From NCBI RefSeq assembly GCF_025024155.1, contig NW_026251819.1, positions 30,587-94,586 of the forward strand: 64,000 nt of DNA. Direction: 5' to 3'. Below, one piece after another: positions 26,701 to 38,034 of the stretch. The translations under genes and the position numbers were made by a program. Position 1 is the stretch's first letter; each line of letters begins with the position of its first letter. The DNA comes from Gamsiella multidivaricata (lineage: Eukaryota; Mortierellomycota; Mortierellomycetes; Mortierellales; Mortierellaceae). The notes beneath the pieces were generated by a model, which was not told the DNA's origin, made no database searches, and was given only the letters and a program-made list of their open reading frames with translations.

Positions 26701-27863
26701 TCCTCGATAAAGTCGGCTATCTTGCCCAAGGCTTGGACAGTGGTGATACGGACGATCTGTGAATCGGGGTCGACAATGGTGCGGCTGAACAATTCCAAGA
26801 GCTGGCGCAAGTTGTCGGAAAAAGCATCGGTGACTTCAAAGATGGCATAGATCACATAAACACCGACCTCGCGGTGTCCGGCGGTGCTGCTGTTGGAGCA
26901 CTGGAACAGAAAAGCGAGGAGCTCGTTCCAGGTGTTGGCAGGAATCTCGAGTCTTCCGACGGTGGCGATGACACGAGCGGTCGAATGACGGGGAAGAGCC
27001 CTAATAAGATAAAAACAAGAAATGGCTACATACTTAGCAAGAGAGAACCAACACTAAAGGCAGGTTCAACAATATCCCACGGACGCAGCTGAAAAAAAAA
27101 AAAAAAAACCTTACTCCTGTTCGCTCAGGATGATTTCCAAGAGCTTAGCCTTGACGTTGGTGCGGACGTCTTGCTCCATCTTTGTCCACCAGGTCGAGAT
27201 CTGCTTGCGGAGCTCGACCGCAGCAAGTTGACGGATCTAGCGGAGAGTAATTCGCAACAACAAACGCGCCAAGGCATGATTAGATAAGACGTGTGTGATT
27301 TGGTCTGCCTTTTGTTTGTTTGTTTTTGCATTTTTTTTTTTTTTTTTTTTCCTTCGCGGGTGCTCTCAGAATCTTGTTGAAGGTGCTTTCTTGAGCCGCT
27401 GACAAAAAAAAGTGTAGAACGCCACTCCTTCAGGAAGAAGACGTACGCACACAAGGGCAACAAAGACAGCCATCCCAATGAGGCCAATTGAACCCACACT
27501 CCACATATGCATGCCCGCTGATTATGATCGAGCTATTACCTCCTTTTGGGGCGAAGTCTGGATGATATGGACAAGGGCGGGGACGCAGTTGGCATCAGCA
27601 AAGAACTGGGAGTTCAATGCCTTGGTGGCCTGTAATCATAAGAAATGACAAGATACAGAGGCAGAAGGGGATTAGTATTTTCGGTTGCGGCTGATCAGGA
27701 TCAGGATCAGGATCAGGATGGATTGCAGCCAGGCACGGTTGAGGGAAGGATCCGAAAGTAGATCCAGTGTTGGACGAGAACGCACCTCCTTGATCTGATT
27801 GCTGTCGTTCGAAAAGAGGACCTGCTGCAGGGTCTGCTCGAGGCCAGCCACGTATTGCTCCAT
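23714..27863 (-). CDS. KAP123: Importin beta family, Kap123/importin-4
   Basis: Exons complement(23714..24558, 24647..24720, 24970..25547, 25647..27000, 27115..27236, 27540..27629, 27786..27863); 1046 aa. A karyopherin that carries ribosomal proteins and histones into the nucleus. Seen: N-terminus MEQYVAGLEQTLQQVLFS and then IRQLAAVELRKQISTWW (HEAT repeats 1-2); HSTARVIATVGRLEIP; long HEAT-repeat array through exon 4 with DPEANVRRAACMALSSF and ETRAIVVAAIGSAAHASGSEFTPYF; then TRLRECGYYFFAGIAQVF, an acidic loop (DDDGEDTSED) and LLDEDEQAEFDALL; C-terminal HEAT repeats ending in PLSAYLQ. Length fits the family (about 1100). Exon phases all agree. Intron 1 contains a short (GATCAG)n repeat near 27695. 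The shared upstream region is divergent with the gene at 28854. Confidence 0.93.
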
Positions 27864-28853
27864 GCTGAGGTACAGAGTGGGGAGGAACGAAGAAAAAGAG
27901 GAGAAAGAGGAGGTGAAGAAGAAGCGACGGCAAAAACGAGGTCGCTTGTAGGTCTACAGGTCTGCTCTGTTTAAAAGGAAGCCGCTTCCAAGATCTTGGA
28001 CTCTCGTCCAGCGCATTTCTTTTACATGGAGTCGAATCAGTTAAATGAAAATCTAGAGGGAAGCCTAGGGCATTCCACGTGAGGATTCACGTACACAGGC
28101 TGGCTATATCTCAGCAGCGTACCTGATGACGCTCCCCCGCTTGGACCCAAGCAAGCTGCTTCCAATGCATCATGTCCCGTTAAGGATAAAAGGGTAAAGG
28201 GTAGAGGATCATAATGGGCCGTGGAGTGGACGCAGTGATAAGCAGCCCAATGGTGCCCATCGGGGGCATGTGTGGGAAGGACAGCGTCTGGCACAGCTCG
28301 AATGGGGGCTCTCGGCAGCTCTGCGACCCCTCGCCGTGGCCTGGTCTGCTGGGGTGGGATGCGTTTGAGGACGGGTCGTTTCTTTTTAAGGTGGGCTTGC
28401 CCAGCCGCAAATGATATATGATATCATCCTCGGGCCTAAAGGAAAAAGAAAGACCCCCCAGCAAATCAGCCTCCTCGCTTTTCTTTTCCCAAGTCTTGGT
28501 GTGTGGGGCCCCGGTCCAACCAACTGCCGACTTCGCCGGACAGCCAGACACACAGCCAGACACAGAGACGTAGCTTCTTCTTCGTCTCTAGATACTTTGC
28601 AATAAAAGCGCCCATGGTGGCCGCCCTGTCTTCCCACTCCGCCCTTGTTCCTCCAGCAATCAATCCTCATCCCAGATTCTTCTTTCTCCCCCCCACACTC
28701 CCGCCCTCTCCACACTCCTTTCGTCTCTGCCCCTGCCCCTTTCGGCCCTGCTGTCCCTTATCCTCTCTGTCTGCAGGCACACATTCACACATTCACACAT
28801 TCACACTTCACACTTCACAGAAAAGCCATTGAATACCTCACCACCGGAGGAAA
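27864..28853. promoter_or_regulatory. Divergent upstream region
   Basis: 990 bp between two divergent starts. The part next to 28854 is strongly pyrimidine-rich and has a short ACACATTC tandem repeat at about 28770-28820, both typical of fungal 5' leaders. No conserved coding is seen. Confidence 0.45.
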
Positions 28854-30314
28854 ATGTCACTGCTGCCCGCCTTGTCCTTTGAAGACCTCCCCAAGCGAGA
28901 TCCATCCGTCCGGCGACCGAAACGCTGCCTCGGCCTCCCATCGCTCGTCGTCCAGCGCAACGACGGGTTCGAAAACATGATGATCGACTCGGCGATCGTC
29001 TGCACCCCTCCACTCGATATCGAGTCCGACTCTGGTGACGACGACGATGCTGAGCCCTCGATGCGATCCCCGGTCTCGTCTCCTTCCCTACAGCCCGTAT
29101 CCATCCTCATCGATCGTAAACGCAAAGATTCACAAGAGCATACCTCGTCCATCCACCTCCTAGACCGCAACCAGAGTGAGCACGAGGTCGGACATGCTCC
29201 CCCTGCGCTCGATAACTATGGCAAAGGCGCACAAGGCCGTCGTCCCACTGTCACCTTTGACCTCGAGACGGACGAACCTCCCTCACCCCCAGCAAAGCTC
29301 AATGCCCGTTTCTCATTGGACTCGAATCAACGATCCATCCGCTTCTGTCATCATGATGATGATAATGACGATGAAGCGGACGAGAACAGTCTGTCCGATT
29401 CTGATGCCGGCGACGAGGCCTCGACTGGTCTCCAACAACCTCTGTCCAATCCTGAGGATCGTGACCATGTTCACAAGGCGGAGAAAGCCTTCCGCCGGGT
29501 GTCCATCTCGCTACCCGTTGACGATGCCGATGCGAATGAGAATGCCGTTGAAAACACCGACGTTTTACATCATCCATCAACGAGCACATTTGTTGATTCT
29601 GATGACGATGCCACTGAAGCGACAAAGGCCGTAATTAGCGATAGCAATGCACCTCAAGATGCGATCCTAGACCACGTCTTCAATGGAGCTGCACCTCAAG
29701 ACATGTTAGTGGCTCTAATCGAGCGATCCTCTGAGCTTAAGGCGCTGGCCGCCCGTCACTCGGAATTCTTCAATCTCATCTACAGCAGCCTCTCTAAGGC
29801 CGTCCGCGACGATTTCAAGAAGCTGCTTTTCATGCCAAGGGAAGAGCTCTCGGATCGAGACTGGATGGACGCCATTACTGACAGACTTAGCCCCCTGCCT
29901 CCATGCATCCTCGAAAAGTTCAAGGGTATCGTCGGCTGGATCGGACCTGACTGCGAAGGGGATGAAAATGTACTTTGGGGTGAAGATGAGTATGGCTACC
30001 GCGATTCGTCGTTCGAGCAGGTCCAAATCAAGTGGCTGCGAGATATTGAGGACTTTACTCTCGAGACCTTCAAGCAGTGCTATCCACAGTTCTTCATCAA
30101 TGCGAACGAGCAACTGAGAGGCCGGCGTATGTCTCATGGCGGGGACCAGCGAGACCAATATGTGATCTTTTGCGAGACCCTAGGCCTGACCCGGACGGAC
30201 CTTCCCTGCGATAACGCCTGGGCCAGACGCATGAACGGCTGTCTCGAAAAACATCCAGAGCTGCTGTTGCAGCTCAAGGAGATTATCGCGTACGAGGTTG
30301 GATACGACGATTAG
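28854..30314 (+). CDS. Acidic protein of unknown function
   Basis: Single-exon gene, 486 aa, clear ATG. I do not recognise the family. The N-terminal two thirds are Ser/Asp/Pro-rich and acidic (runs such as DSGDDDDAEPS and DDDNDDEADEN) with many likely phosphorylation sites, for example SIRF and RVSISLP. Residues about 285-486 look like a folded helical domain: EFFNLIYSSLSKAVRDDFKK, MPREELSDRDWMDAI, GIVGWIGPDC, then QVQIKWLRDIEDFTLETF and a helix PELLLQLKEIIAYEV. The Trp-rich charged pattern suggests a protein-interaction module. No catalytic motif, membrane segment or signal peptide is seen. Confidence 0.7.
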   Translation: MSLLPALSFEDLPKRDPSVRRPKRCLGLPSLVVQRNDGFENMMIDSAIVCTPPLDIESDSGDDDDAEPSMRSPVSSPSLQPVSILIDRKRKDSQEHTSSIHLLDRNQSEHEVGHAPPALDNYGKGAQGRRPTVTFDLETDEPPSPPAKLNARFSLDSNQRSIRFCHHDDDNDDEADENSLSDSDAGDEASTGLQQPLSNPEDRDHVHKAEKAFRRVSISLPVDDADANENAVENTDVLHHPSTSTFVDSDDDATEATKAVISDSNAPQDAILDHVFNGAAPQDMLVALIERSSELKALAARHSEFFNLIYSSLSKAVRDDFKKLLFMPREELSDRDWMDAITDRLSPLPPCILEKFKGIVGWIGPDCEGDENVLWGEDEYGYRDSSFEQVQIKWLRDIEDFTLETFKQCYPQFFINANEQLRGRRMSHGGDQRDQYVIFCETLGLTRTDLPCDNAWARRMNGCLEKHPELLLQLKEIIAYEVGYDD

Positions 30315-31559
30315 TGCACCTGCATGAGCGATATTTTCATCGCATTGCTCTCTGTTTCTGTCCTTCGCATTTTCCAGCACTTACTCTTTTTTGCCGTTGT
30401 TGTAGTTCTTCTTGTCCCCGCCTAACTCCAGTACGGACTATATATTCACCATATCTTGTAAATTTTGTCCTTAGTCTAGTTTTCAGTTTGGGTTTTTTTG
30501 TTTGTCCTTATCTCTGTACATTTCACATACATTAGTTATATTAGTTTGCAGCACCTAACACAAAAAACGAGACAATTTCGGTGCTACCGGTGTTTGTTGG
30601 CGTTTTCTTTTCGGTCTAAACGACAAACGACAGCGCCATGTAGAATAAACTCAAGGGCCCCCGCCGCCTTAATACAACCCCGTGTTTGCCTTGCATTCTG
30701 CCATAGCACTCTTCAGCAGAAAGAAAACGTGATGGGATCGCCATTTCGAGTACGGCTGTCTCTTGAGGACCAACACACTGTGCTCGCTGTGCAAAGTGTA
30801 AAGAACCAGGTCTCAAGGAACGTGGTAGAATGAACACAATGTCTCTCAATAGCAAACTGACCTTCTCGTTCCTGGGGTCAGTGCGTTGTTAGACTATTGA
30901 CATCATCGTGCTTTTCCATGTACTATAGGATAGAAAGGCGTGATGTTGATCCTAGAAGTGAGCAACTGCTTTTAAGTCAATGCAGTCTGTGGCTCGCCTG
31001 CACGCCTGAGGGGATCTGGCGTCAATAAATAAATATATGTCTTCTCGATGCACGTAGAAGTCAACGACAAACATCAGCCCCTTCGTCGTAGCATTCGTAT
31101 GCATACTACAGCGTCTGAAAAAAAAAAAGAGGGAGGGGGCGGGGGCTGGTAGATGCACGCTGTTCGTTTTTTTTTCAGCCGACTTGTGTGGCAAGAGCGC
31201 GCGCTATCTCTCGAAAACCATTCAGAGTATTTCATCGCGGATTGGATTTTCGCCTACATGCCTTGCTCCGTCTAAGTTTTAGGGTTCAATTTCCGTATCC
31301 CACTGTGCTGCCCCACCCGGCTCTTAGAATTGCTGTTGCTGTTGTTGTTGCGGGCGTGTCAGCTCTGGGGACCCACTCTTGGGGCTCTATGAGCCGGAGG
31401 GAAGCGTGGGCCATATTGTGGACAGCATTATGGTTTCGATCTCTCTCTTGGGTGCATTGGTGGTCTGACCCTCGACCTTTCCTAAGTACTGCACTGGCAG
31501 TATGTCATAGAGACGGCTTGGTGTCCGTCTCGCAGAACAATCCTAATGTCCTCCAAGTT

Positions 31560-32600
31560 CTACTTCTTTGTATTCGACACGATAGCACCCCTTCGGCTCC
31601 TTCTTTCTCGGCTAAAGACCAAGCAGTTGGCCTGTGGACGTACCCGTCCGTAGTGGTCGATCTCGTTAAAACGTATTTCTTCTGCTGATACCCTGCATCG
31701 ATTTCTGCATCGTATTTCTTGGGTATTGGTAACCTATCCTTGAGGAATTTTGACAGAGCCGCCCGAGCAGCATGGTCTCGTTCGTTTTGCTGGACATTTG
31801 CCGCGTGCTGACTGCAAGTGTTCTGCTTCTGTGAATCCTGGAACGTGAAGAAGATGCGGTTGCAGAGCTTGGGTGCGCCCGTGGAGAGGGTCGATGAGGA
31901 ATGTTTTTTTGGTGTAGTTCAGCTCCCGGTGAAAGAAGAGGCTGAAGAACAAGTCTCCTGGGTGCCTCGATGCTTGATCTAGCGCCTGTGCTTCATTTCC
32001 TCCCAGTGCGTTGACGACCATATCCTGCTTGGCTTGGCTGCGGTCAGCAAACAAAACTTGAATAAGCAATAAGCATATGCTCGGCTATAGTAAAATGCGT
32101 GTCTTTGAGGCCGCTCTCTGGCATGAACACCATTTGCTCGGAGGCCGAGAGATGGGAGCTCAGGAGCCAAAATAGGCTGATCTGATCGTGCTCGCTCGAC
32201 GTCCATTTCTTCAAATCAATGGACCGGATAATGCATGGCACCTGCGCCGTTCGCCTACTCTAGGTTACTTTGCCGCGCCTTCTCTACCAGATCAGTGGTG
32301 TTGCGCAGGAAATGCATCTGCAGCTGGTCGGCAAGAACCCGGACAACCTGACCCATAAAACTTGGGATGCCCGACCGGATGCCGTTGCTCGCTGGAATGG
32401 CATGATGCGTGTTGGAAAGGCTGCGCCTGTAGTTCCTTGTTACCTCCCTCGCACCGGCATTGGCTGTGGTATCCGCTCGTAGACTTTCTCCTGCTGTTCC
32501 TTCTTGGTCGTGGATGGTCATGGTATCGCTGATGATGTCTTGAAAAAGTTATTGCTGCGGAAGCCACTAAGCTAGACAAATAGATCCCTCCTGTAATCGA
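31560..32600 (-). pseudogene. Broken coding relic with T-D-G motif
   Basis: Reading the minus strand from 32560: HDQEGTAGESLRADTTANAG, then GQVVRVLADQLQMHFLRNT; after a stop, KKWTSSEHDQISLFWLLSSH with SASEQMVFMPESGLKDTHF; a frame change near 32050; then QALDQASRHPGDLFFSLFFH and TKKTFLIDPLHGRTQAL; finally near 31640-31710 KKYDAEIDAGYQQKKYVLTR followed by STTTDGYV and AWSLAEKEGA. Several frames would have to be joined, so it is dead or contains unrecognised introns. The V-L-T-R-x-x-T-T-D-G segment parallels the relic at 5090-5340. Origin from a TnpB/Fanzor-like transposon gene is a hypothesis only. Confidence 0.3.
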
Positions 32601-32791
32601 CGTCTGCTCGCGTCAGCTAGGGCGGGCTACCGTGACAGCGCCGATTTACACCGTAATCGCCTGCTGAGAGCATCTGACCGCGTCTGTCGCTGCAAGTATC
32701 ATCTCTTGCATTGTGCGAACGGCGTGCTTGTGGAGCCGGTCCTGCTCTGCCTCGTCAGCATTCATGATCTCGGACAAACCAGCCCTCAACT

Positions 32792-33445
32792 GTGTCGAAA
32801 GAGCGCCACAGTTCAATACAACTGTCCCGAAATGGCGTTGAAGGGCATGTCCATGATGGCTGCTTGATTCCTGGACTTAGGTGTGTTCGTGCCAACGGTC
32901 TCAGAGGAAATGGCTCTCGCACATCTAGACGACGAGTTGAATATAGGTTTCGGTTTCGGCTTTCTCGTTTTCATTTGCTTTTTGGTTGGCATTAGAATGG
33001 CCGGGGCGAGTGCGTGGGTCGGGGATGGTGGAGTTCGGTATGGCTTGAGTCGGCACTGGTTCGGCGCCATGTACTCGTTTCATGTTGTTTGTGTGGCAGG
33101 AGGATTGGAGGCCGGGCCAATGAGAGGGGGCCGACGTCTCTCGTTATAATACTGTAATACCTTTACCATTGTAAGGCCGTGCGCATCTAGGGTGTTCTTA
33201 ATAAGACCGCGCCCTCTCATATTCTCGACGTAGGCATTATTGATGGCTATACCGGCTACGATCCACATAACTGCACCGAGACCAAGTCGTTGAGGGACAT
33301 CGGTCGAGACTTTGATGCTCGGACCTGTTCTGGGAGCTTTGGCGGAAAAGAGAGTTAGAGTCGCTTGCTGCGACATACACAGGCGAAGGTTGGGTAGAGG
33401 TGCACACATCCGAATCGCCGGTGAACTGGTAAACATCCCAAACAA
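32792..33445 (-). pseudogene. Unassigned minus-strand coding relic
   Basis: The minus-strand frame from 33445 reads MFGMFTSSPAIRMCAPLPNL, then LGLGAVMWIVAGIAINNAYV and DAHGLTMVKVLQYYNERRRP before a stop at 33080. A second frame from 33070 is Pro/Lys-rich (SPTHALAPAILMPTKKQM). The pattern looks coding, possibly a transposon-derived gene split by stops. No family recognised. Confidence 0.25.
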
Positions 33446-34866
33446 GGATTATGTGGCGGGGTACGAGGTCGGTCGAGGAGACGCATCCATTGGTGGTTTG
33501 CCAGAAGCGCTTAGCTTTCTGGATCTCCTTCTAGTCTTGGTTTTCTAAGAACGCGGTTTGATGCTAGTGGAGACACAATGCTCTTGAGGGCAAGAGCAGC
33601 AGATGGTTGAAATTGCTATTCATAAGGATCCGGAACGAGTGTAGAACTTGCGTCAAGTGGACCGAGGAAAAGTTCATCAAAGCTTGCGTTCAAACGAGAT
33701 AGTGGTAGGCATCTTACCGCCGCTTGAGATTCATTTCAGCTCATACATCATGCGCATTCCTTTTTGCATAGTGGATGGACCATCCAGATGAAAGGTAACT
33801 TTGCTCTGGGCAAACGCCTCGGGAAGTCTGTAGTAAAGACTGTGAACCATTGCGTCAGTGGCTCTGCATTCGGTTTGTTGGGCGATGATAGCGGCTACCT
33901 GGGTTCAGGCTCGGGCTTTCTCTCTCCTTGTAGGAATCGTAGAAAATCGATGCCTAAGTTGATACGATGCATCCGTGGTACAGCGGTATCACATTCTTTC
34001 AATGGCCGTGTCGGCCAAATACCGAGAGGCTCTATCCATTCCCATTATGATTGAGTAGCTCGCTGATGTATATAAAGATAGGGTACAGGCGGCAGTGATC
34101 CGGAATTACAACATTGAGGTATGCATTCTAATCTACACCTAGACAAGATGGAGGCATTCGACCCGATAAAGCCCTGTAATTGCTCTACTGGCCCCGACTG
34201 CTTACAAGCATGAAAAGACGACAAGGACTTGCGGACTTAAAGAGATTAACTCTTTACAAATGAGTTTTGACAAAGATGCTGTGAAACGAGAGAACATTAA
34301 AACGAATAGGGGGCGTAGGGTATAGCAACTCACGGAAACGCAGCGAAATACAGTCTTGTACTTATGATTCTATGCTCTCGAGTGTCCATGCAGTAGCACC
34401 GTGCAGAGTCAAGGTTGCGGAACTCTGGAAGCCAGTGCACGATGTCAGTTGAGAAATTGGAACAGCAATCCCTAAATTAACGAACTTTGGACTCAGTTGG
34501 TGATCTTTTTGTGGAGCATGGAACGTGATGATAGGTTGTCAATGTGATACAGAAGGGTTCCTTGGTATATTACAGGATGTGATGTTGCCATTGTGTATAT
34601 GGTAGACAGTGAAATGGAAAGCGGATAAGGCAGTAGGGTGCAGACGAGAGACGAGAAGCTGGGGACAGAAAAGAGTCGGAAGTGTTAATGGGTTGACGAG
34701 AGACCTTTATGGACGCCAAGGCACATTGGTATTATCAGAACTAATAATGCTCAGCGCCTTGGTCTATCTAAACGTGCTACATGGGCGTGCTTTGTATTAT
34801 GATATTCGGACCGTCCGAGTTTTTTTGGCATACGCACTGTTTTTGACACTGGTTTCACATTGCTCC

Positions 34867-35313
34867 TCATTGTCTACGCGTTATATTCAGCTTGCCAGCT
34901 CGGATACCAACTGGATCAGAATTACGCGATGCAAGATTGGAGAGCAGGCTTAGACCCTCACCAATGAGTCCAGGAATGCTCCGGAGACTATGACCAGCCT
35001 CAAGAACCAAATGGAGGTCTCTCGCATTTTTGACAAGGAACACTAAAAACATCCCTTCGCATAGTTCTTCAGATATTAGAGGGTTGCGGCACTTAGCCCA
35101 ACGCACCGCGACAGTAACATATGGCAGATCGATTTCATGAGTCAAAGAACACACGTATATCTCAGGCACGCACTCTTCTGCTTGCACCGATCCTGACCGG
35201 CGATGAAAGAGCGTCCCATTGAGAGAATAATTGGCCGGATTGTGCAGTATTGGAAAGATACCTTTCGCTCTGATAGCGGGAAACGCATAGCAGGACAGGG
35301 AAACGGCGCCCAC
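34867..35313 (-). other. Unassigned stop-free frame
   Basis: A 148-codon frame without a good ATG (it opens with GTG). It contains EIYVCSLTHEIDLPYVTVAV and LVKNARDLHLVLEAGHSL, which look protein-like. It may be an internal exon or a relic; neither flank shows a matching partner. Confidence 0.2.
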
Positions 35314-35594
35314 AGACTAGCACATTATCTAGCCTATTGAAGTTAAGCGGAAGGCCATTTTGGAGCCTCGGAGCAGGTCCGGAACGCTATGGTCCATCTA
35401 TGAGACACAGCTCAACGCGACATCTAGAAAAAACACTTTAGAACTCAGCAATGCGGTTTTACCCAATAATTGAAGGTCAGAAATGTAAGTTTCTGCAATA
35501 GCCCGGAAAACGTTGGAAAAAATATAAATATGTATATATATTAATAGACTGGGTGAAAATGGAGGGGTTCTCCTGGAGAAGGGTATAGGCGGAT

Positions 35595-37163
35595 TTACAT
35601 GTACTCTATTTGACGCCTGTGCCAATCGCGTTGTCTCAATGCTCCAACTCTCGAGAATGTGCTCATTTGGATGCCAACCAAGGCCTGAGCATGGGCCATA
35701 AACACCTGGTCTACCATCATCGGTCCAAAGACACCCAGCGTCTCGGCCGTGCCCATCTGCTCGTGGTCCAGGTATTTCCAGCCCAGGTTTGCAAACTTTT
35801 TTAGCTCCTCCGGCCGGCGCTCGTTTGTTGCAACAAAGACAGGCATGACTTCGGCCAGTGATCCTGAGGGGCTATATTGGGACTGGATCTTGTCGATCCG
35901 CTGGGCGATCTGCTCCGTCGTTGGGAAGCAATGTACCATCTTTGGTCCCGGAAAGTTGGACTCGCAGTACTGCGCAAAATCGCCACGACGGATATGGATC
36001 GCAATGTACTTTTGAGTCGGCACTACCTCCTGCCTTGACTTGGGGTCATACACCGGTTCGGGCTTGACTAAGTTCCTGTCCAAGAACTCCTGCACAAAGT
36101 CTTCGAGCTCAGGCGTAAAGTGCAGGTGCTGGCCGAAACGATCCCACTCGGATTTGTCCTGAACGCTGATTTTGTAGGTGTTGGAGATGCAGATGAACTT
36201 GTCGCGCTTGTAGGGACCAAGGACCCTAGTGATGGTATCCAGCTTAGTGGCATCGATCTGGAGGGGGCTCAATGTCACGTTGAACTTCCACTGCTTCAAG
36301 AATCCCTTTGCCGTAAAATCGATCGTGCGCTTGGATCCGAAGCCGCAGGTGATCTTGCAGTCCAGCTGGCTGTACTCGGCCAACTCGGCGTCGCGCAGCT
36401 TGTGGAATTCAATGACTTTGGCTCCAGTCAGTTCCTGGAATCGCTCCAGGTCTAGGAACTTTGACCATGGCTGGTTCTGCTTCGACTTGTCGTGTGAAGA
36501 AGCAGTGATGGGTGGGATTATAAGGGTGCGACCCAATGCCTTGGCGACCTCCATGCCTCGAAGCATTCCATAGAACTGGTTGGTGATACCGGCGTAAGGG
36601 AGGTAGGTGACATACTGAACGTCATCCTCTTGATCCAGCGTGTCCTCGAAGGGCGTGTACTCTTCTTCCTCTTGCTCCCCATCATCCTCAGGAGTGGTGT
36701 TGTCTGTGCTATCGACGTCCGAGTTACTGTTGCGACCCTGGATGGAGGGTTCGCGTGAGTCATAGGAGGGCAGCTCCTCTGGCACCTGCTTTCGCTCGCC
36801 CTGCTGACCATAGCGGCCGTGGTAATCGATGTCGTTGTTCGAGGGACTGCCAGCGTCCCTGCTGCCATAAACGCCATTATTATTGGATTCCAGCTTGGTG
36901 CCCTGTTCATTGCTCCTGTATGATTGCCTCCAACGAATGATGGCGTAGTCTGCGTCCTTGGCGCATCCGACTGCATTGCTGCTGCTGCTTAAGAGTGGGC
37001 TGACGATGACGTGGAAGACAAGCATGGCCCCTGATGTAATCAGGAGGATGAACGACACAAGAAGAATGAGCTGCCGCTGAGAATATCTTTTTGAGGCGGT
37101 TGTTGTGGTGTTGCTGGAGTAGCGGGGTAATAGCGCCGGCCTGAACTTGGGGGAGGTGGCCAT
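35595..37163 (-). CDS. GDP-fucose protein O-fucosyltransferase-like
   Basis: Single exon, 522 aa. Type II membrane topology: short basic cytoplasmic tail, a signal-anchor helix at about residues 31-57 (LILLVSFILLITSGAMLVFH), an acidic stem (EQEEEEYTPFEDTLDQEDD), then the catalytic domain. Family motifs seen: YLPYAGITNQFYGMLRGMEV near the start of the domain (GDP-fucose fold entry), IHIRRGDF at about 389-396 with the conserved Arg that contacts the sugar donor, and STFSRVGALR near the C-terminus. Known members add fucose to Ser/Thr of secreted proteins in the ER or Golgi. The fungal substrate is unknown. A 41-A tract lies about 100 bp upstream of the start. Confidence 0.85.
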   Translation of the reverse strand: MATSPKFRPALLPRYSSNTTTTASKRYSQRQLILLVSFILLITSGAMLVFHVIVSPLLSSSSNAVGCAKDADYAIIRWRQSYRSNEQGTKLESNNNGVYGSRDAGSPSNNDIDYHGRYGQQGERKQVPEELPSYDSREPSIQGRNSNSDVDSTDNTTPEDDGEQEEEEYTPFEDTLDQEDDVQYVTYLPYAGITNQFYGMLRGMEVAKALGRTLIIPPITASSHDKSKQNQPWSKFLDLERFQELTGAKVIEFHKLRDAELAEYSQLDCKITCGFGSKRTIDFTAKGFLKQWKFNVTLSPLQIDATKLDTITRVLGPYKRDKFICISNTYKISVQDKSEWDRFGQHLHFTPELEDFVQEFLDRNLVKPEPVYDPKSRQEVVPTQKYIAIHIRRGDFAQYCESNFPGPKMVHCFPTTEQIAQRIDKIQSQYSPSGSLAEVMPVFVATNERRPEELKKFANLGWKYLDHEQMGTAETLGVFGPMMVDQVFMAHAQALVGIQMSTFSRVGALRQRDWHRRQIEYM

Positions 37164-37263
37164 GCTGGAATCGGGATCTTGGTCTTGGTCTTGGTCTTGA
37201 TCTGCCGCTGATGGGATATCTTTTCGTTGAATTGACGTTGGATGAGGGGATGGAGGTGAGATG

Positions 37264-37304
<41 letters not shown>
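37264..37304 (+). repeat. Poly(A) tract, 41 bp
   Basis: Uninterrupted run of A, in the 5' flank of the O-fucosyltransferase-like gene (poly-T on its coding strand). Could act as a nucleosome-excluding promoter element; length may vary by slippage. Confidence 0.9.
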
Positions 37305-37306
<2 letters not shown>

Positions 37307-38034
37307 TGAAACAAGACGAAGGACGAGGGAGAATAGGGGAAACCCTTGCAATTAGGAAAAGGTGTTCAGCGCTAATAATAAACTCACTGCAATTGACAAT
37401 TGATATCAGGACAAGAACCTATTCTACCATTCTACCCCGCTTAGCTCGAGTGGAGTTGGTGGATAGACCTCCTCAAAGACTCACTTAATATAAAATGAGC
37501 ATTTGTGTTCTGCTCTTTCCACCAGTAATCTCAATTGGACGTTGAGATAAAAGAACGCTCGTATCACACAAACAATCCATGCAGCGTCCCTCCAGGCCTT
37601 CAGGAACCTTACTACATTCGGCCATTTGCATTGTGTCGATGGGCGCGTTCCTTGCGCTCTATCGCCTCGACTTGTGGATATGTCTTTCCGGATGCTTGCA
37701 GCGGCAAGTGAGACCGGACTGATTGGAGAACTTGCGTGTTCAATTCAATTACGTGGGGGAAACTGCCCCGGTCTCTCTCTGAATGACCATGCGCGATGTC
37801 CATCCAATGGATTTCCAAATCAGGTCAGTGGAACCTGCTGTGGGTTTTGTCTCAAAAAAGTTTTTCTTTCTATGAAAATCCCGCTTGAAATGTGTGTGTG
37901 ATCATCAATACGGTTGGGTCTTGTAAGGGCATAAAAAGCAAAGCTTTCCCTCTTTCCTCGTCTTTTTTCTTCTACATCATCATTTCAACAGACTTTTCCA
38001 CTATATTCCGTCCATCGAAATACACTTCTCTATC

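Larger units (their letters stand above)
30315..35594. other. Gene-poor region with minus-strand coding relics
   Basis: About 5.3 kb without an intact gene. Protein-like but broken frames occur on the minus strand at 31560-32600, 32790-33445 and 34867-35313 (described separately). 33500-34860 holds nothing I can name. As with 3780-8870, old mobile-element insertions are the likely source. Confidence 0.55.

Noticed and set aside
36120..36573. Plus-strand frames over the O-fucosyltransferase-like gene
   Set aside because: Antisense to an intact catalytic domain.
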